Assembly: GCF_016756495.1 (NCBI RefSeq)
Contig: NZ_AP023243.1
Coordinates: forward strand, 1,116,001-1,180,000
Direction: 5' to 3'
Source: Mesorhizobium sp. 113-3-3
Lineage (GTDB): Bacteria; Pseudomonadota; Alphaproteobacteria; Rhizobiales; Rhizobiaceae
DNA: 64,000 nt
The translations under genes were made by a program, and so were the position numbers. The notes under the pieces were generated by a model. That model did not search any database, was not told where the DNA came from, and worked only from the letters and a program-made list of their open reading frames with translations. This document shows positions 7,989 through 17,180 of the stretch, piece by piece; position 1 is the first letter of the stretch; each line of letters starts with the position of its first letter.

Positions 7989-8786
7989 ATGACCAAGTCG
8001 AAACTGCTGCTGGCCGGCCTGCTTGCCCTCGTGCTGGCGCCCGTTGCCGCCTTCGCGCAGGCGCTGCCCGATCTCGCCGGCAAACAAGTGGTGGTGGTCA
8101 CCGAAAACGCCTATCCGCCGCTGCAATTCATCGATCCCAAGACGGGCAAGCAGATCGGCTGGGAATATGATGCGATGAACGAAATCGCCAAGCGGCTCAA
8201 CTTCAAGGTCGAGTACCGGAACACCTCCTGGGACGCGATGATCCAGGCGGTTTCCGATAACCAGTACAACATCGGCATGACCGGCATCACCATCAAGGAC
8301 GACCGCAAGGAGAAGGTCGATTTCTCCGACCCCTATATGCGTTCGGAGCAGTTCATGCTGGTGCGCGGCGACGAAAGCCGCTTCACCGACGCCAAGACCT
8401 TCGGCGCCTTCAAGGACGGGCTGATCGGCGCGCAGCCCGGCACCACGCCCTTCTACACCGCCGTCTACAGCGTGCTCGACGGCAATGAGCAGAACCCGCG
8501 CATCAAACTGTTCGAGACTTTCGGCGCCACGGTGCAGGCCCTGAAGTCGGGCGACGTCGATGTCGTGCTGACCGACGGTACCGCCGGCAAGGGCTATGTC
8601 GATGCTTCCGAGGGCAAGCTCAAGCTGATCGGCGGCCCGCTCGGCACCGAGGATTTTGGCTTCATCTTCCCGAAGGGATCGGATCTGGTGAAGCCGGTCA
8701 ACGCCGCGATCGCCGCGCTCAAGGCGGACGGCACGTTCGATGCACTGAACAAGAAGTGGTTTCTTGATTACAAGATGGGGCAGTAG
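7989..8786 (+). CDS. Amino-acid ABC transporter, periplasmic binding protein
   Basis: A 265-residue solute-binding protein of the polar amino-acid type (family 3). A signal peptide covers residues 1-24 (KLLLAGLLALVLAPVAAFA, cleavage before QA). The mature protein has the expected AYPPLQFIDPKTGKQIGWEYD opening, the GMTGITIKDDRKEKVDFSDPY hinge segment and a KKWFLDY end. The ATG follows GGGAGTGTGTC. The exact ligand is unclear. The permease gene follows after a 349-bp gap holding a repeat element; no ATPase gene is near. Confidence 0.9.
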   Translation: MTKSKLLLAGLLALVLAPVAAFAQALPDLAGKQVVVVTENAYPPLQFIDPKTGKQIGWEYDAMNEIAKRLNFKVEYRNTSWDAMIQAVSDNQYNIGMTGITIKDDRKEKVDFSDPYMRSEQFMLVRGDESRFTDAKTFGAFKDGLIGAQPGTTPFYTAVYSVLDGNEQNPRIKLFETFGATVQALKSGDVDVVLTDGTAGKGYVDASEGKLKLIGGPLGTEDFGFIFPKGSDLVKPVNAAIAALKADGTFDALNKKWFLDYKMGQ

Positions 8787-9135
8787 TTTCGTTGGCGCGC
8801 GTGCTTGCTGATGATGGTGCGCCGCAAATCGCGCTGACCCTGCGCCAGGGCATACCTCTCTGTCCTGCCGGAGCCTGCCCTTCGCTGTCGCTCCGGGCGT
8901 TCGTCGTTCGAAAAGCCAAGCAGTTGGCTGTTCGTCCGCTGCGCGGACCTCTCCTCACCCCCCTCAAGTGGGGAGATTGGCAGTCCGTTCGGCTTTCGCC
9001 AATTTTGGGCGATGCAAGATGTGCGACGGCGCTGAACCTGCTGATCTCCCCCCTCGAGGGGGAGATGGCCGGCAGGCCAGAGAGGGGGGCCTTGGCGCTA
9101 TCCTCTCGGGACGTCAGATCCACCGGCATCGCCTG
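8787..9135. other. Gap between binding protein and permease genes, mostly repeat DNA
   Basis: No gene is supported. The frame that extends the permease upstream to 8968 encodes an Arg/Gly-rich stretch translated from the repeat and lacks the look of protein. The repeat itself is annotated separately. Confidence 0.6.
8851..9092. repeat. Palindromic intergenic mosaic element (copy A)
   Basis: The outer arms CCTCTCTGTCCTGCCGG (about 8855-8871) and GGCCGGCAGGCCAGAGAGG (about 9068-9086) are imperfect inverse complements. Inside are two hairpins built on CTCCCC/GGGGAG (about 8958-8977 and 9046-9065) and a core GGCTTTCGCCAAT. The same core and arms recur in copy B at 20276-20437. Compared with B it carries extra sequence (about 8872-8950) inside the left arm. 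It resembles RIME-type mosaic elements of rhizobia. Confidence 0.7.
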
Positions 9136-9945
9136 ATGGCTGCACCCGCATCCACCAAATCCGAATTCCCCTGGTGGCTTGCCGCTGCCGCCGTGCTTGC
9201 ACTGGCGGCGGCCTTGTTCATCGCGGCCAGCGATCTCTATGCCCATGTCTTCGCCACGGTCGCCAAGGGCATCGGCATCACCGTTTTCGTCACCGTGATC
9301 GCCTTCGCGCTGGCGTCGATCATCGGTCTCGGCATTGCGCTGATGGGCCTGTCCGCGTCACCCTGGCTGCGGCAGATCGCGCGGTTCTATGTCGAGATCA
9401 TCCGCGGCGTGCCGATCCTGGTGCTGTTGTTCTGGATCGCCTTTGCCGGCGCGCCGGCCTTCGTCGCGGCCTGGAACATGCTGACCGCGCCGCTGCAAAG
9501 TGCGGGCTATTTCGGCGAACTCTTGGTGCGCGACGTGTCGCTGTTGTGGCGGGCCATCATGGCGCTGACCATCGGCTACTCCGCCTTCATCTCGGAGGTC
9601 TTTCGCGCCGGCATCCAGGCGGTCGAGAAAGGCCAGATCGAGGCGGCCAAGGCGCTGGGCTTGAGCCGCTCGCAGCGCTTCCGGCTGGTCGTCTTTCCGC
9701 AGGCGATCCGCACCATATTGCCGCCGCTCGGCAATGATTTCGTCGCTCTGGTCAAGGATTCATCGCTGGTCTCGGTGCTCGGCGTCGCCGACATCACCCA
9801 GATGGGCAAGGTCTATGCCGCCGGCTCGTTCCGCTTTTTCGAGACCTATTCGATCGTCGCCTATATCTATCTCATCCTCACCGTCGGCCTGTCGCTGGCG
9901 CTCAGGGCGCTGGAGCGGCGCCTGCGCCGCCAGCACGAGGAATAG
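9136..9945 (+). CDS. Amino-acid ABC transporter, permease
   Basis: A 269-residue inner-membrane permease of the HisM/GlnP type. Five to six helices are visible; the EAA loop that docks the ATPase is EAAKALGLSRSQRFRLVVFPQ (residues about 172-192), followed by AIRTILPPLGNDFVALVKDSSL, the family signature. The ATG at 9136 is the first plausible start after the repeat. It probably works with the binding protein at 7989; the ATP-binding subunit must be elsewhere. The next gene begins 50 nt downstream. Confidence 0.88.
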   Translation: MAAPASTKSEFPWWLAAAAVLALAAALFIAASDLYAHVFATVAKGIGITVFVTVIAFALASIIGLGIALMGLSASPWLRQIARFYVEIIRGVPILVLLFWIAFAGAPAFVAAWNMLTAPLQSAGYFGELLVRDVSLLWRAIMALTIGYSAFISEVFRAGIQAVEKGQIEAAKALGLSRSQRFRLVVFPQAIRTILPPLGNDFVALVKDSSLVSVLGVADITQMGKVYAAGSFRFFETYSIVAYIYLILTVGLSLALRALERRLRRQHEE

Positions 9946-9995
9946 TTTTTGGGCGAAGACAGGGTTACGATCCTGTCGACATCGAGGGAGGTCTC

Positions 9996-10631
9996 ATGAT
10001 CGTCGACAAGGCCAATGCGGCGCTGGATTCCGTCTATGGCGCCGACACGCCGGAAACGCTGGCGCAGGCCTATGCCGCCTGGGCCGCGACCTATGATAGC
10101 GAGACCGCCTCGCTCGGCTATTTGCTGCCGTTCCTGATCACCGCCTGGGTTACGCGCTATGTTCCGGCCGGCGAAGGGCCGCTGCTCGACGCCGGCTGCG
10201 GCACCGGCCTGTCGGGTCCGTCGCTGAAGGCGTTGGGTTATAGCGATATTGCCGGGCTCGACCTGTCGGACGACATGCTCAGGATTGCCGGCAGCCGCAA
10301 CGCCTACAGCGAGTTGAAACAGGCGATGCTGGGCGGGCCTCTGCCCTGGCCGGACGGTCATTTCCGCGCCTTCTTCTCGACAGGGGTGTTCACCATCGGC
10401 CACGCGCCGGCCTCGGGCCTCCACGAACTGGTGCGCATCACCAAAAAGGGCGGCCACGCCATCTTCACGGTGCGCGACCAGGTGTTTGAGAGCGGTGGCT
10501 TTCAGGCCGTGTTCGACGAGCTGGAGCAGGCGAAGAAATGGCGCCTGGTCGAGCAAAGCCCGTGGTTCAGGTGTTACGCCATCGCTGAGCCGGATGCGCT
10601 GGTGAAGACGTTTGTGTTCGAGGTGATTTGA
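9996..10631 (+). CDS. Class I SAM-dependent methyltransferase
   Basis: A 211-residue methyltransferase. Motif I is LLDAGCGTG (residues 63-71), followed by the acidic end of strand 2 in GLDLSDDML (87-95), then LPWPDGHF and FSTGVFTIGHAPASGLHELVRI (motif II/post II). Fold and size fit the small-molecule type (Methyltransf_11/25). The substrate is unknown. The ATG follows GGGAGG at good distance. A stem-loop follows the stop directly. Confidence 0.82.
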   Translation: MIVDKANAALDSVYGADTPETLAQAYAAWAATYDSETASLGYLLPFLITAWVTRYVPAGEGPLLDAGCGTGLSGPSLKALGYSDIAGLDLSDDMLRIAGSRNAYSELKQAMLGGPLPWPDGHFRAFFSTGVFTIGHAPASGLHELVRITKKGGHAIFTVRDQVFESGGFQAVFDELEQAKKWRLVEQSPWFRCYAIAEPDALVKTFVFEVI

Positions 10632-10636
10632 GCGGT

Positions 10637-10675
10637 GCGTTCTTCCTTCTCCCGCAAGGGGAGAAGGGAAGACGC
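10637..10675. repeat. Stem-loop after the methyltransferase gene
   Basis: A long near-perfect hairpin: GCGT plus TCTTCCTTCTCCC pairs with GGGGAGAAGGGAAGA plus ACGC around a GCAA loop. It begins 6 nt after the stop. No T-run follows, so it may be a repeat unit rather than a true terminator. Confidence 0.55.
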
Positions 10676-10714
10676 CTCGCCACGCCGCAATTGCCGAAAA
10701 GCCAAAACATTGGT

Positions 10715-10843
10715 ATGAGCCACGCCATGGAAGAGCTTTTTGGCGATCCGGCTTACAAGGGGTTCGTGCTGCAGGACAGAAAACGCCTGCCGTCGCGCTT
10801 CTCCGCGCGCGTCTGCGGCGCGCTGACCAGCCGACTTAGCTAG
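10715..10843 (+). CDS. Possible 42-residue hypothetical protein
   Basis: An ATG at 10715 opens a 42-codon frame ending at 10843, 70 nt before leuC. The peptide is basic, has one Cys and no recognisable motif. There is no clear ribosome-binding site. It could equally be the leuC leader; I keep it only as a candidate. Confidence 0.25.
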   Translation: MSHAMEELFGDPAYKGFVLQDRKRLPSRFSARVCGALTSRLS

Positions 10844-10913
10844 GCCGCTTTCGCCGGGCCAAGGCCCTGCGGCGTTAAACTCTTCCCATTCTCATATCGA
10901 CGGATTTACGCAC

Positions 10914-12323
10914 ATGAGCGCACCGCGCACCCTCTACGACAAGATTTTCGACGACCACGTCGTCGACCGCCAGGACGACGGCACCTGCCTGCTCTATATC
11001 GACCGCCATCTCGTCCATGAAGTGACCAGCCCGCAGGCTTTCGAAGGCCTGCGCATGAGCGGCCGAAAAGTCCGGCATCCGGAAAAGACGCTGGCCGTGG
11101 TCGATCACAATGTCTCGACCTCGCCCGAGCGCAAGTTCGGCATCAAGAACGAGGAAAGCCGCATCCAGGTCGAGGCGCTGGCCAAGAACGCCAAGGATTT
11201 CGGCGTCGAATATTATTCCGAGAACGATATCCGCCAGGGCATCGTCCACATCATCGGCCCGGAGCAGGGCTTTACCTTGCCCGGCATGACCATCGTCTGC
11301 GGTGACAGCCACACGTCGACGCATGGCGCGTTCGGCGCGCTGGCGCACGGCATCGGCACGTCGGAAGTCGAGCATGTGCTGGCGACGCAGACGCTGATCC
11401 AGCGCAAGGCCAAGAACATGCTGGTGCGTGTCGACGGCCAGTTGCCGGAAGGCGTCACCGCCAAGGACATCATCCTGGCCATCATCGGCGAGATCGGCAC
11501 CGCCGGCGGCACCGGCTATGTCATCGAATATGCCGGCGAGGCGATCCGCGCGCTGTCGATGGAAGGCCGCATGACGATCTGCAACATGTCGATCGAGGGC
11601 GGCGCGCGCGCCGGCCTGATCGCCGCCGACGAGACGACCTTCGCCTATGTCAAGGACAAGCCGCGCGCGCCGAAGGGCGCGGCCTGGGATGCCGCGCTCG
11701 CCTACTGGAAGACGCTGCAGTCCGACGAAGGCGCGCATTTCGACAAGGTCATCGTGCTCGACGCCGCCAAGCTGCCGCCCATCGTCTCCTGGGGCTCCTC
11801 GCCCGAGGATGTGGTTTCGGTGCAAGGTGTCGTTCCCAATCCGGAAGAGATCACGGACGAGAACAAGCGCACCTCAAAGATCCGCGCGCTCGACTATATG
11901 GGCCTGACGCCGGGCACCAAGATCACCGACATCGCGCTCGACCGCGTCTTCATCGGCTCCTGCACCAATGGCCGCATCGAGGATCTGCGCGCGGCCGCCA
12001 AGGTGATCGAGGGCAAGACCGTCAATCCGCGCGTCAATGCCATGATCGTGCCGGGCTCCGGCCTGGTCAAGGAACAGGCGGAAGCCGAGGGTCTCGACAA
12101 GATCTTCCGCGCCGCCGGTTTCGACTGGCGCGAGCCGGGCTGCTCGATGTGCCTCGCCATGAACGACGACCGGCTGAAGCCGCATGAACGCTGCGCCTCG
12201 ACCTCGAACCGCAATTTCGAGGGACGGCAAGGCTTCAAGGGCCGCACCCACCTGGTCTCGCCGGCCATGGCGGCGGCGGCGGCGATCGCCGGCCACTTCG
12301 TCGACATTCGCGACTGGAAGTAA
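10914..12323 (+). CDS. leuC: 3-isopropylmalate dehydratase large subunit LeuC
   Basis: A 469-residue aconitase-family subunit that, with LeuD, isomerises 2- to 3-isopropylmalate in leucine synthesis. The 4Fe-4S ligands are Cys350 (GSCTNG), Cys410 and Cys413 (GCSMC). Other landmarks are VDHN (about 63), [30 protein letters not shown] and the C-terminal [12 protein letters not shown]. Length equals the bacterial family norm. leuD is not adjacent, as is common in Rhizobiales. A terminator follows at 12354. Confidence 0.97.
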   Translation: MSAPRTLYDKIFDDHVVDRQDDGTCLLYIDRHLVHEVTSPQAFEGLRMSGRKVRHPEKTLAVVDHNVSTSPERKFGIKNEESRIQVEALAKNAKDFGVEYYSENDIRQGIVHIIGPEQGFTLPGMTIVCGDSHTSTHGAFGALAHGIGTSEVEHVLATQTLIQRKAKNMLVRVDGQLPEGVTAKDIILAIIGEIGTAGGTGYVIEYAGEAIRALSMEGRMTICNMSIEGGARAGLIAADETTFAYVKDKPRAPKGAAWDAALAYWKTLQSDEGAHFDKVIVLDAAKLPPIVSWGSSPEDVVSVQGVVPNPEEITDENKRTSKIRALDYMGLTPGTKITDIALDRVFIGSCTNGRIEDLRAAAKVIEGKTVNPRVNAMIVPGSGLVKEQAEAEGLDKIFRAAGFDWREPGCSMCLAMNDDRLKPHERCASTSNRNFEGRQGFKGRTHLVSPAMAAAAAIAGHFVDIRDWK

Positions 12324-12353
12324 CCGCCAGTCCACACGTTCCGATGACTGCCA

Positions 12354-12387
12354 GACCCCGGACCGCATTGCGGTTCCGGGGTCTTTT
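12354..12387 (+). terminator. Rho-independent terminator of leuC
   Basis: GACCCCGGACCGC (12354-12366) pairs with GCGGTTCCGGGGTC (12370-12383), one base bulged, and TTTT follows. Confidence 0.85.
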
Positions 12388-12485
12388 CGTTCGCGCGGTG
12401 CGCATATTCGCTCGGGCTTAACCGCTTGTTTGGGCTTGCGCTCTAAGCTCTTCCCTCACGTCAAACGAGGGGAAGTCACCGTCCT

Positions 12486-13682
12486 TTGGACACCGGCCTG
12501 TTGATAGCGCTGCTCAACCCGACGATCGCGCTGGCCCTCGGCGCGGCCTTCTTCGTGCTATGGATCTATCAGCGCCACCGGCCCTATCTGGCCGTGCTGG
12601 CGCTCAGCTACTGCGCTTCGGCGTCCGGCTTCCTGTTCCAGTATTTCACCTTGCCCATCGGCATGGTGCTGACCAAGCTGGTGTCCAATATCTGCTTCAC
12701 TATCGCCGGCTGCTGCCTGTCGGCCGCCATCGTCGCCCGCTATGGCCGCAAGGTGCCCTATGTGGCGATCGGCGTGCTGGCCGGTGGTGGGCTGGCCTCG
12801 TTCTGCTGGTTTCTCTTCGTCGCGCCGGATCTCACCTGGCGCATCCTGGCGATGAATTTCGCCTTCGGCGGACTCAGCCTTCTGGTCGCCGCCGAACTCA
12901 GGCCGGTGCGCAACAACGGCCCGACCGAGAAAATCCTGTTCGTGCTGTCGCTGCTGTCGGGCCTCAACTTCTTCGTGCGTACGCTCGTCGTGGTCATCGC
13001 GCACGGGCCGTTCACCAGCTATGACGGGTTCTACGGCTCCTCCTATTGGACGACGGCGCTGCTGTCGCATGCGCTCTTGTCGCTGCTGATCGCGCTTTGC
13101 CTGTTCACCGCCGCGGCCCTCGACGTCATGAAGGCGCTGAAGGCCGAGACGCATACCGATCCGCTTTCGGGCCTGCTCAACCGTCGCGGCTTCGAGGAGC
13201 GCGCGGCCCAACTCCTGCAGCACTGCGCGATGGCCAGGTTTCCCGTGGCGCTGGTGCTGGCCGACCTCGATCATTTCAAGGCGCTCAACGACGTGCACGG
13301 CCATGCCGCCGGCGATCGGGTGATCGCCGATTTCGCCGCCAAGCTCCGCTTGGCCACCGGCGCGCGCGGCGCTGCCGGACGCATCGGCGGCGAGGAGTTC
13401 GCCGTGCTCCTGCCCTTGACCGATCTCGCCGCCGCGCGGCTGTTCGCCGAGGCGGTGCGCACGCTCTACTCGGCCGGCGGCGTCGATGGGCTTCCCGCCG
13501 GCACCAAGGTCACCGCCAGCTTCGGCGTGGCGGCCCGCAGCGGCGAGGAAGCGCTGGAGCCGTTGATGCGCCGTGCCGACGAGGCGCTCTACAAGGCCAA
13601 GAAGAACGGCCGCGACAGCGTGCGCCTATCTTACGAACGGCCCGAAACGCTGTTCGTGCCGGAGCCGTCCAGGGCCGGCTGA
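12486..13682 (+). CDS. Membrane GGDEF protein, probable diguanylate cyclase (copy 1)
   Basis: A 398-residue protein. Residues about 1-210 hold six or seven hydrophobic helices, a sensor module of unknown input. The GGDEF domain starts after DVMKALKAETHTDPLSGLLNRRGFEER. The active site reads GGEEF at 301-305, and LADLDHFKALND is present, so it should make cyclic-di-GMP. The RxxD inhibitory site upstream of GGEEF is absent. The start is TTG at 12486 with GAGGGGAAG about 10 nt upstream; no ATG lies near. A paralogue of the same layout follows 74 nt later. Confidence 0.87.
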   Translation: MDTGLLIALLNPTIALALGAAFFVLWIYQRHRPYLAVLALSYCASASGFLFQYFTLPIGMVLTKLVSNICFTIAGCCLSAAIVARYGRKVPYVAIGVLAGGGLASFCWFLFVAPDLTWRILAMNFAFGGLSLLVAAELRPVRNNGPTEKILFVLSLLSGLNFFVRTLVVVIAHGPFTSYDGFYGSSYWTTALLSHALLSLLIALCLFTAAALDVMKALKAETHTDPLSGLLNRRGFEERAAQLLQHCAMARFPVALVLADLDHFKALNDVHGHAAGDRVIADFAAKLRLATGARGAAGRIGGEEFAVLLPLTDLAAARLFAEAVRTLYSAGGVDGLPAGTKVTASFGVAARSGEEALEPLMRRADEALYKAKKNGRDSVRLSYERPETLFVPEPSRAG

Positions 13683-13756
13683 AGCCGCACATCCCGGCCC
13701 ACGTTAACGTCTTTTTCGCCCGTCGGTGTTTAGGTGAGGCACGGGGTGGGAAAGAG

Positions 13757-14968
13757 ATGAGCGGCGCGAACTTCATCCTGTTGATCAATTTGTCGGTTGC
13801 CGGCCTGCTGGCGGCATCCTTCATGGCGGTCGCGTTCCATGATGTCGGCCGCACTCCGGCGCGCTGGTTTGCTTCCGGCTATGTCCTGGGCATGATCTAT
13901 TCGGCGATCGAATTCAGCATTCCCGCCTTCACCGATGCCCGGCTGCCGGTGGTCACCGCCTTCGCGGTTTTCCTTGGCGCGACAATGGCCTTCAACGCCG
14001 GACTGGCCCGCAAATACGGCGTGTCGCCGCCATGGTCGCCGATGCTGCTCTTCCTGGTCGCCGCCACCAGCCTCGTCTATTTCGTCCAAGATCTGCCGCG
14101 CCAGTCACTGGTGCGCATGATGGCCTACCAGCTCCCCTATGCCGTCATGCAATTGGTCGGATTGGCCATCGTCTGGTCGTCCAGGCAAAGGCGTGGCCGG
14201 CTCGATCGCATCCTGATGGCGGTGCTCGCCGCCAGCGCTGCGCAGTTCGCGTCAAAGCCGTTCATCGCGCATGCGCTCGGCGGCTGGGGCGCCAATCCGC
14301 AGGCCTATCTGCAAAGCAACTACGCGCTGGTGTCGCAATCGCTCGGCACGGTCTTTGCCCTGGCCGTGGCGCTGCTGGCTCTGGCTATCCTGGTCCGCGA
14401 TGTGTTGGCTGAAGTGACGTCGCGATCGGAGACGGACACACTTTCGAGACTGCTCAATCGCGGCGCCTTCACGCGCCAGGGCGAGCAGGCCGTGCTTGGC
14501 GCCATGCGGCAAGGCGTGCCGGTGGCGCTGGTCATCGCCGATCTCGATCACTTCAAGAGCATCAACGACAATTTCGGCCATGCTTCCGGCGACCGGGTGA
14601 TTGAGACCTTTGCCGGTTTCCTGCGCGAAGCCGCCGCCGGGCACCATGTCGCGGGCCGCATCGGCGGTGAGGAATTCGCCATCATCCTGCCGGGAACCAA
14701 TCTGGCCGCCGCCCGGCTGTTCGCCGAAGGCACGCGCAGCGCGTTCGGCGCGCTGCCCATCGACGGGCTGCCGGCGGACAATCGCTGCACGGCGAGTTTC
14801 GGGGTTGCCGAACTGCATCCGGGTGAAACCATCGCCGATCTCATGCGCCGCGCCGACGAGGCGCTCTATCTGGCCAAGAATGCCGGGCGCGACTGCGTCC
14901 GGGTCTCGTCCGGGCCTGGAGGCGAGTGGTCGTCCAGCGCCATCGTCATCAATTCCAGATCGGGATGA
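13757..14968 (+). CDS. Membrane GGDEF protein, probable diguanylate cyclase (copy 2)
   Basis: A 403-residue paralogue of the preceding gene with the same plan: about seven helices over residues 1-220, then a GGDEF domain beginning SETDTLSRLLNRGAFTRQ. Catalytic GGEEF is at 303-307 and IADLDHFKSINDNFGHASGD is intact. It also lacks the RxxD product-inhibition site. The C-terminus ends in a Ser/Gly-rich tail. The ATG at 13757 follows GGGAAAGAG. The membrane halves of the two proteins have diverged far more than the catalytic halves, suggesting different signals. Confidence 0.87.
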   Translation: MSGANFILLINLSVAGLLAASFMAVAFHDVGRTPARWFASGYVLGMIYSAIEFSIPAFTDARLPVVTAFAVFLGATMAFNAGLARKYGVSPPWSPMLLFLVAATSLVYFVQDLPRQSLVRMMAYQLPYAVMQLVGLAIVWSSRQRRGRLDRILMAVLAASAAQFASKPFIAHALGGWGANPQAYLQSNYALVSQSLGTVFALAVALLALAILVRDVLAEVTSRSETDTLSRLLNRGAFTRQGEQAVLGAMRQGVPVALVIADLDHFKSINDNFGHASGDRVIETFAGFLREAAAGHHVAGRIGGEEFAIILPGTNLAAARLFAEGTRSAFGALPIDGLPADNRCTASFGVAELHPGETIADLMRRADEALYLAKNAGRDCVRVSSGPGGEWSSSAIVINSRSG

Positions 14969-15030
14969 CGTCCGGTTCGATCGTCACCCTGATCCATCTC
15001 TTCGCCGTCTCAGCGAAACGATGAAGTGTT

Positions 15031-15393
15031 CTAGCGGCAGGGGCTGAGTTCCGGCATCTCGCCGTCGGAAAGCCCGTACATGTAGCTGCGGCCCTTGACG
15101 AAGACCGGCGGCCGGTAGCAATCGCCGTAGCCTGAAATCTCGTCGGATTCGTTCTGGTAGATCACCTTGGGCTGGCCGGCGCTGGTGTAGTCGGACAGCT
15201 GTTTGGCCAGCTTGCCCTCGCCGACGATGATGCGCTTGTAGCCGGCGGCGCTGTCGATAACGAGATTGCCGAAAGAATCGGCATAGACGCGATCCTGGTG
15301 GCGCCCATTGGCCAGCGTGGGCGTCGCCAGGCCGGCGAGCGAGACCGCCACCATAAGCGCCGAGAGGCGTGATCTGCTTGAGTTCGAACGCAT
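15031..15393 (-). CDS. Hypothetical exported protein
   Basis: A 120-residue protein with a signal peptide (residues 1-28; hydrophobic LSALMVAVSLAGLATPTLA). The mature part has two Cys, near residues 92 and 119, that could form a disulfide in the periplasm, and a Tyr/Gly-rich C-terminal half (GYGDCYRPPVFVKGRSYMYG). I do not recognise the family. It stands alone, convergent with the GGDEF pair. Confidence 0.7.
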   Translation of the reverse strand: MRSNSSRSRLSALMVAVSLAGLATPTLANGRHQDRVYADSFGNLVIDSAAGYKRIIVGEGKLAKQLSDYTSAGQPKVIYQNESDEISGYGDCYRPPVFVKGRSYMYGLSDGEMPELSPCR

Positions 15394-15657
15394 GGTGTCT
15401 TCCTGATGGCTAGAGGAAAGCCTCCTCGAATCAGAAATTAACTCTTTCTTAACCTTTGTTAAGAGGCCGGCGCGTCGCGCGGCGATGTCTCGTCAAACAT
15501 GGTTAATTTCCGACTGGAGGGAAAACCCGACGGCCATCATTCGGCCATGCTTGGCGGCACCATCGCGGCCGGCATCGAATGGGATCCAAAGGTGGCGTTG
15601 GGCGACCTTGATCTTGGCGCGGCATCGTGGCTAGTCTGCCGCGCGGGAGGACAGCAT

Positions 15658-16098
15658 ATGGCGCTACGCCGGACGGTTGGGGTGTCCGTTTTGCCGTTGC
15701 TTGCCATCGTTGCGGCCTGCGTGCCGCAGGATGGCGCGCCGAAGGCGGCCAATGTCGTCTCGCCCGCGCCGGCTCAGCAGCCCATCGCAGCCGCCGCGCG
15801 CCCGGCATCCGCGCCTCCAGCAGCGCCAACCAAGATCACCACCGATCTCACCGCGCCGCGATCCTCGGTGGGTACGGCGACCTATGGATGCGGCAATGGC
15901 AGTGCGATCACCATTCAGAATCTCGGCTCGTCGTTGCGTGTGATCGAGCCGAACGGCGCGACCGAAGAGTTTGCGGCGTCGCCCGCCAACCAGTCCAGCC
16001 GCTACCAGGAAGCCGCCACGCATAACGCAATCGTGATCGACGGGCGCGAGGCGCTGGTGATGAAGAGGGGATCGACGCCGCAGACCTGCAAACGCTAG
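15658..16098 (+). CDS. MliC-like lipoprotein (putative lysozyme inhibitor)
   Basis: A 146-residue lipoprotein: hydrophobic leader MALRRTVGVSVLPLLAIVA followed by the lipobox AAC and a Pro/Ala linker (residues about 24-65). The C-terminal 75 residues resemble MliC/PliC inhibitors of c-type lysozyme: YGCGNGSAITIQN, then SSRYQEAATHNAIVIDG and a closing QTCKR Cys, with a Ser-Arg-Tyr triplet where the inhibitor loop is expected. The ATG at 15658 follows GGGAGGACAGC; an in-frame start at 15499 would bury the leader. The family call is by motif only. Confidence 0.7.
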   Translation: MALRRTVGVSVLPLLAIVAACVPQDGAPKAANVVSPAPAQQPIAAAARPASAPPAAPTKITTDLTAPRSSVGTATYGCGNGSAITIQNLGSSLRVIEPNGATEEFAASPANQSSRYQEAATHNAIVIDGREALVMKRGSTPQTCKR

Positions 16099-16247
16099 TT
16101 CGACTCTTGGCACCAGCCGAGCCTGAACCAGATATGCTGCACTGCAGCGATATCGAGCCGGCTTCGGGTCCTCGACCCCTAATCGATTGAAGCCTCGACC
16201 TGCCTTTTTGTCAGACTAAATGACGTTTCCAAAACGATTTTCTGGCT

Positions 16248-16276
16248 TTGACGCGGTGCAAAAAGAGCATTAGAAA
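16248..16276 (+). promoter_or_regulatory. Candidate promoter of the sdh operon
   Basis: TTGACG (16248-16253) and TAGAAA (16271-16276) are separated by 17 nt and lie about 80 nt upstream of the sdhC start, in the 259-bp gap before the operon. Confidence 0.45.
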
Positions 16277-16357
16277 CCGGCTGTCCGAAGTCGCAACCGG
16301 AAGCGGCAATGCCGCATTTCCACCTGAGGCTCCAGAGACGCCGAACCTGGGGGAGCC

Positions 16358-16777
16358 ATGAGCAAATCACCAGCCACCCGCGAATTCGCCAGACGTGAAC
16401 GGCCGCTGTCGCCGCACCTGACGATCTACCGGCCGCCGATCACGATGACGATGTCGATCATCCATCGCATCACCGGCGGGGCGCTTTACTTCGGCACGCT
16501 GCTGGTCGCCATCTGGCTGATGGCGGCGGCAAGCTCGCAGGCGACATTCGACTGGGTCAACTGGGCTTTCGGCACCTGGCTCGGCCGGCTGATCCTGTTC
16601 GGCTACACCTGGGCGCTGATGCATCACATGCTGGGCGGCGTGCGCCACCTGGTCTGGGATACGGGCGCCGGGCTGGAGAAGCACACCGCCTCGAAGATCG
16701 CCTGGGCGACGCTTGTAGGTTCGGTCCTGCTCACCTTGCTGATCTGGATCGCCGGCTATATGGCACGGGGAGCCTGA
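16358..16777 (+). CDS. sdhC: Succinate dehydrogenase cytochrome b556 subunit
   Basis: A 139-residue membrane anchor of complex II. The N-terminal [26 protein letters not shown] is the family signature (quinone-site Ser and Arg). Three helices follow. The second ends in [13 protein letters not shown], containing the haem-b ligand His and the conserved GxRHLxxD. It opens the sdhC-D-A-(DUF3052)-B operon with a strong GGGGGAG ribosome site. Confidence 0.95.
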   Translation: MSKSPATREFARRERPLSPHLTIYRPPITMTMSIIHRITGGALYFGTLLVAIWLMAAASSQATFDWVNWAFGTWLGRLILFGYTWALMHHMLGGVRHLVWDTGAGLEKHTASKIAWATLVGSVLLTLLIWIAGYMARGA

Positions 16778-16779
16778 TC

Positions 16780-17178
16780 ATGAGCGGCAAGAACAACACC
16801 GACATGCGTACGCCGCTGGCGAAAGTCCGCGGTCTTGGCTCCGCCCGTGAGGGTACACAGCATTTCTGGCGTCAGCGCCTGACAGCCATCGCCAACATCC
16901 CGCTGACGCTGTTCTTCGTCGGGTTCCTGATCGCGCTCAACGGCGCCGGCTATACGGAAGTGCGCGCGGCCCTTGCCAACCCGTTCGTTGCGCTGGTGCT
17001 GGCCCTGGTGCTCATCTCCGGGCTCATCCATATGCGGCTCGGCATGCAGGTGATCATCGAGGACTACATCACCGGCGAAGGCCTGAAGCTGGCGACGATC
17101 GCACTCAACACATTTTTCACCGTAGCGGTCGGCGTCGCCTCGATCTTCGCCCTGCTCAAGCTGGCATTCGGAGGCTGA
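16780..17178 (+). CDS. sdhD: Succinate dehydrogenase membrane anchor subunit
   Basis: A 132-residue anchor with three helices (about 32-52, 62-85, 97-125). It carries the SdhD markers [23 protein letters not shown] near the N-terminus and the [14 protein letters not shown] segment, with the His-x-x-x-Gly haem-side motif and the Asp-Tyr quinone-site pair. Spaced 2 nt after sdhC. Confidence 0.94.
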   Translation: MSGKNNTDMRTPLAKVRGLGSAREGTQHFWRQRLTAIANIPLTLFFVGFLIALNGAGYTEVRAALANPFVALVLALVLISGLIHMRLGMQVIIEDYITGEGLKLATIALNTFFTVAVGVASIFALLKLAFGG

Positions 17179-17180
17179 AG

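Noticed and set aside
8787..9135. Protein-coding gene in the gap between the binding protein and permease
   Set aside because: The open frames here come from the repeat element and show no protein-like composition or ribosome site.
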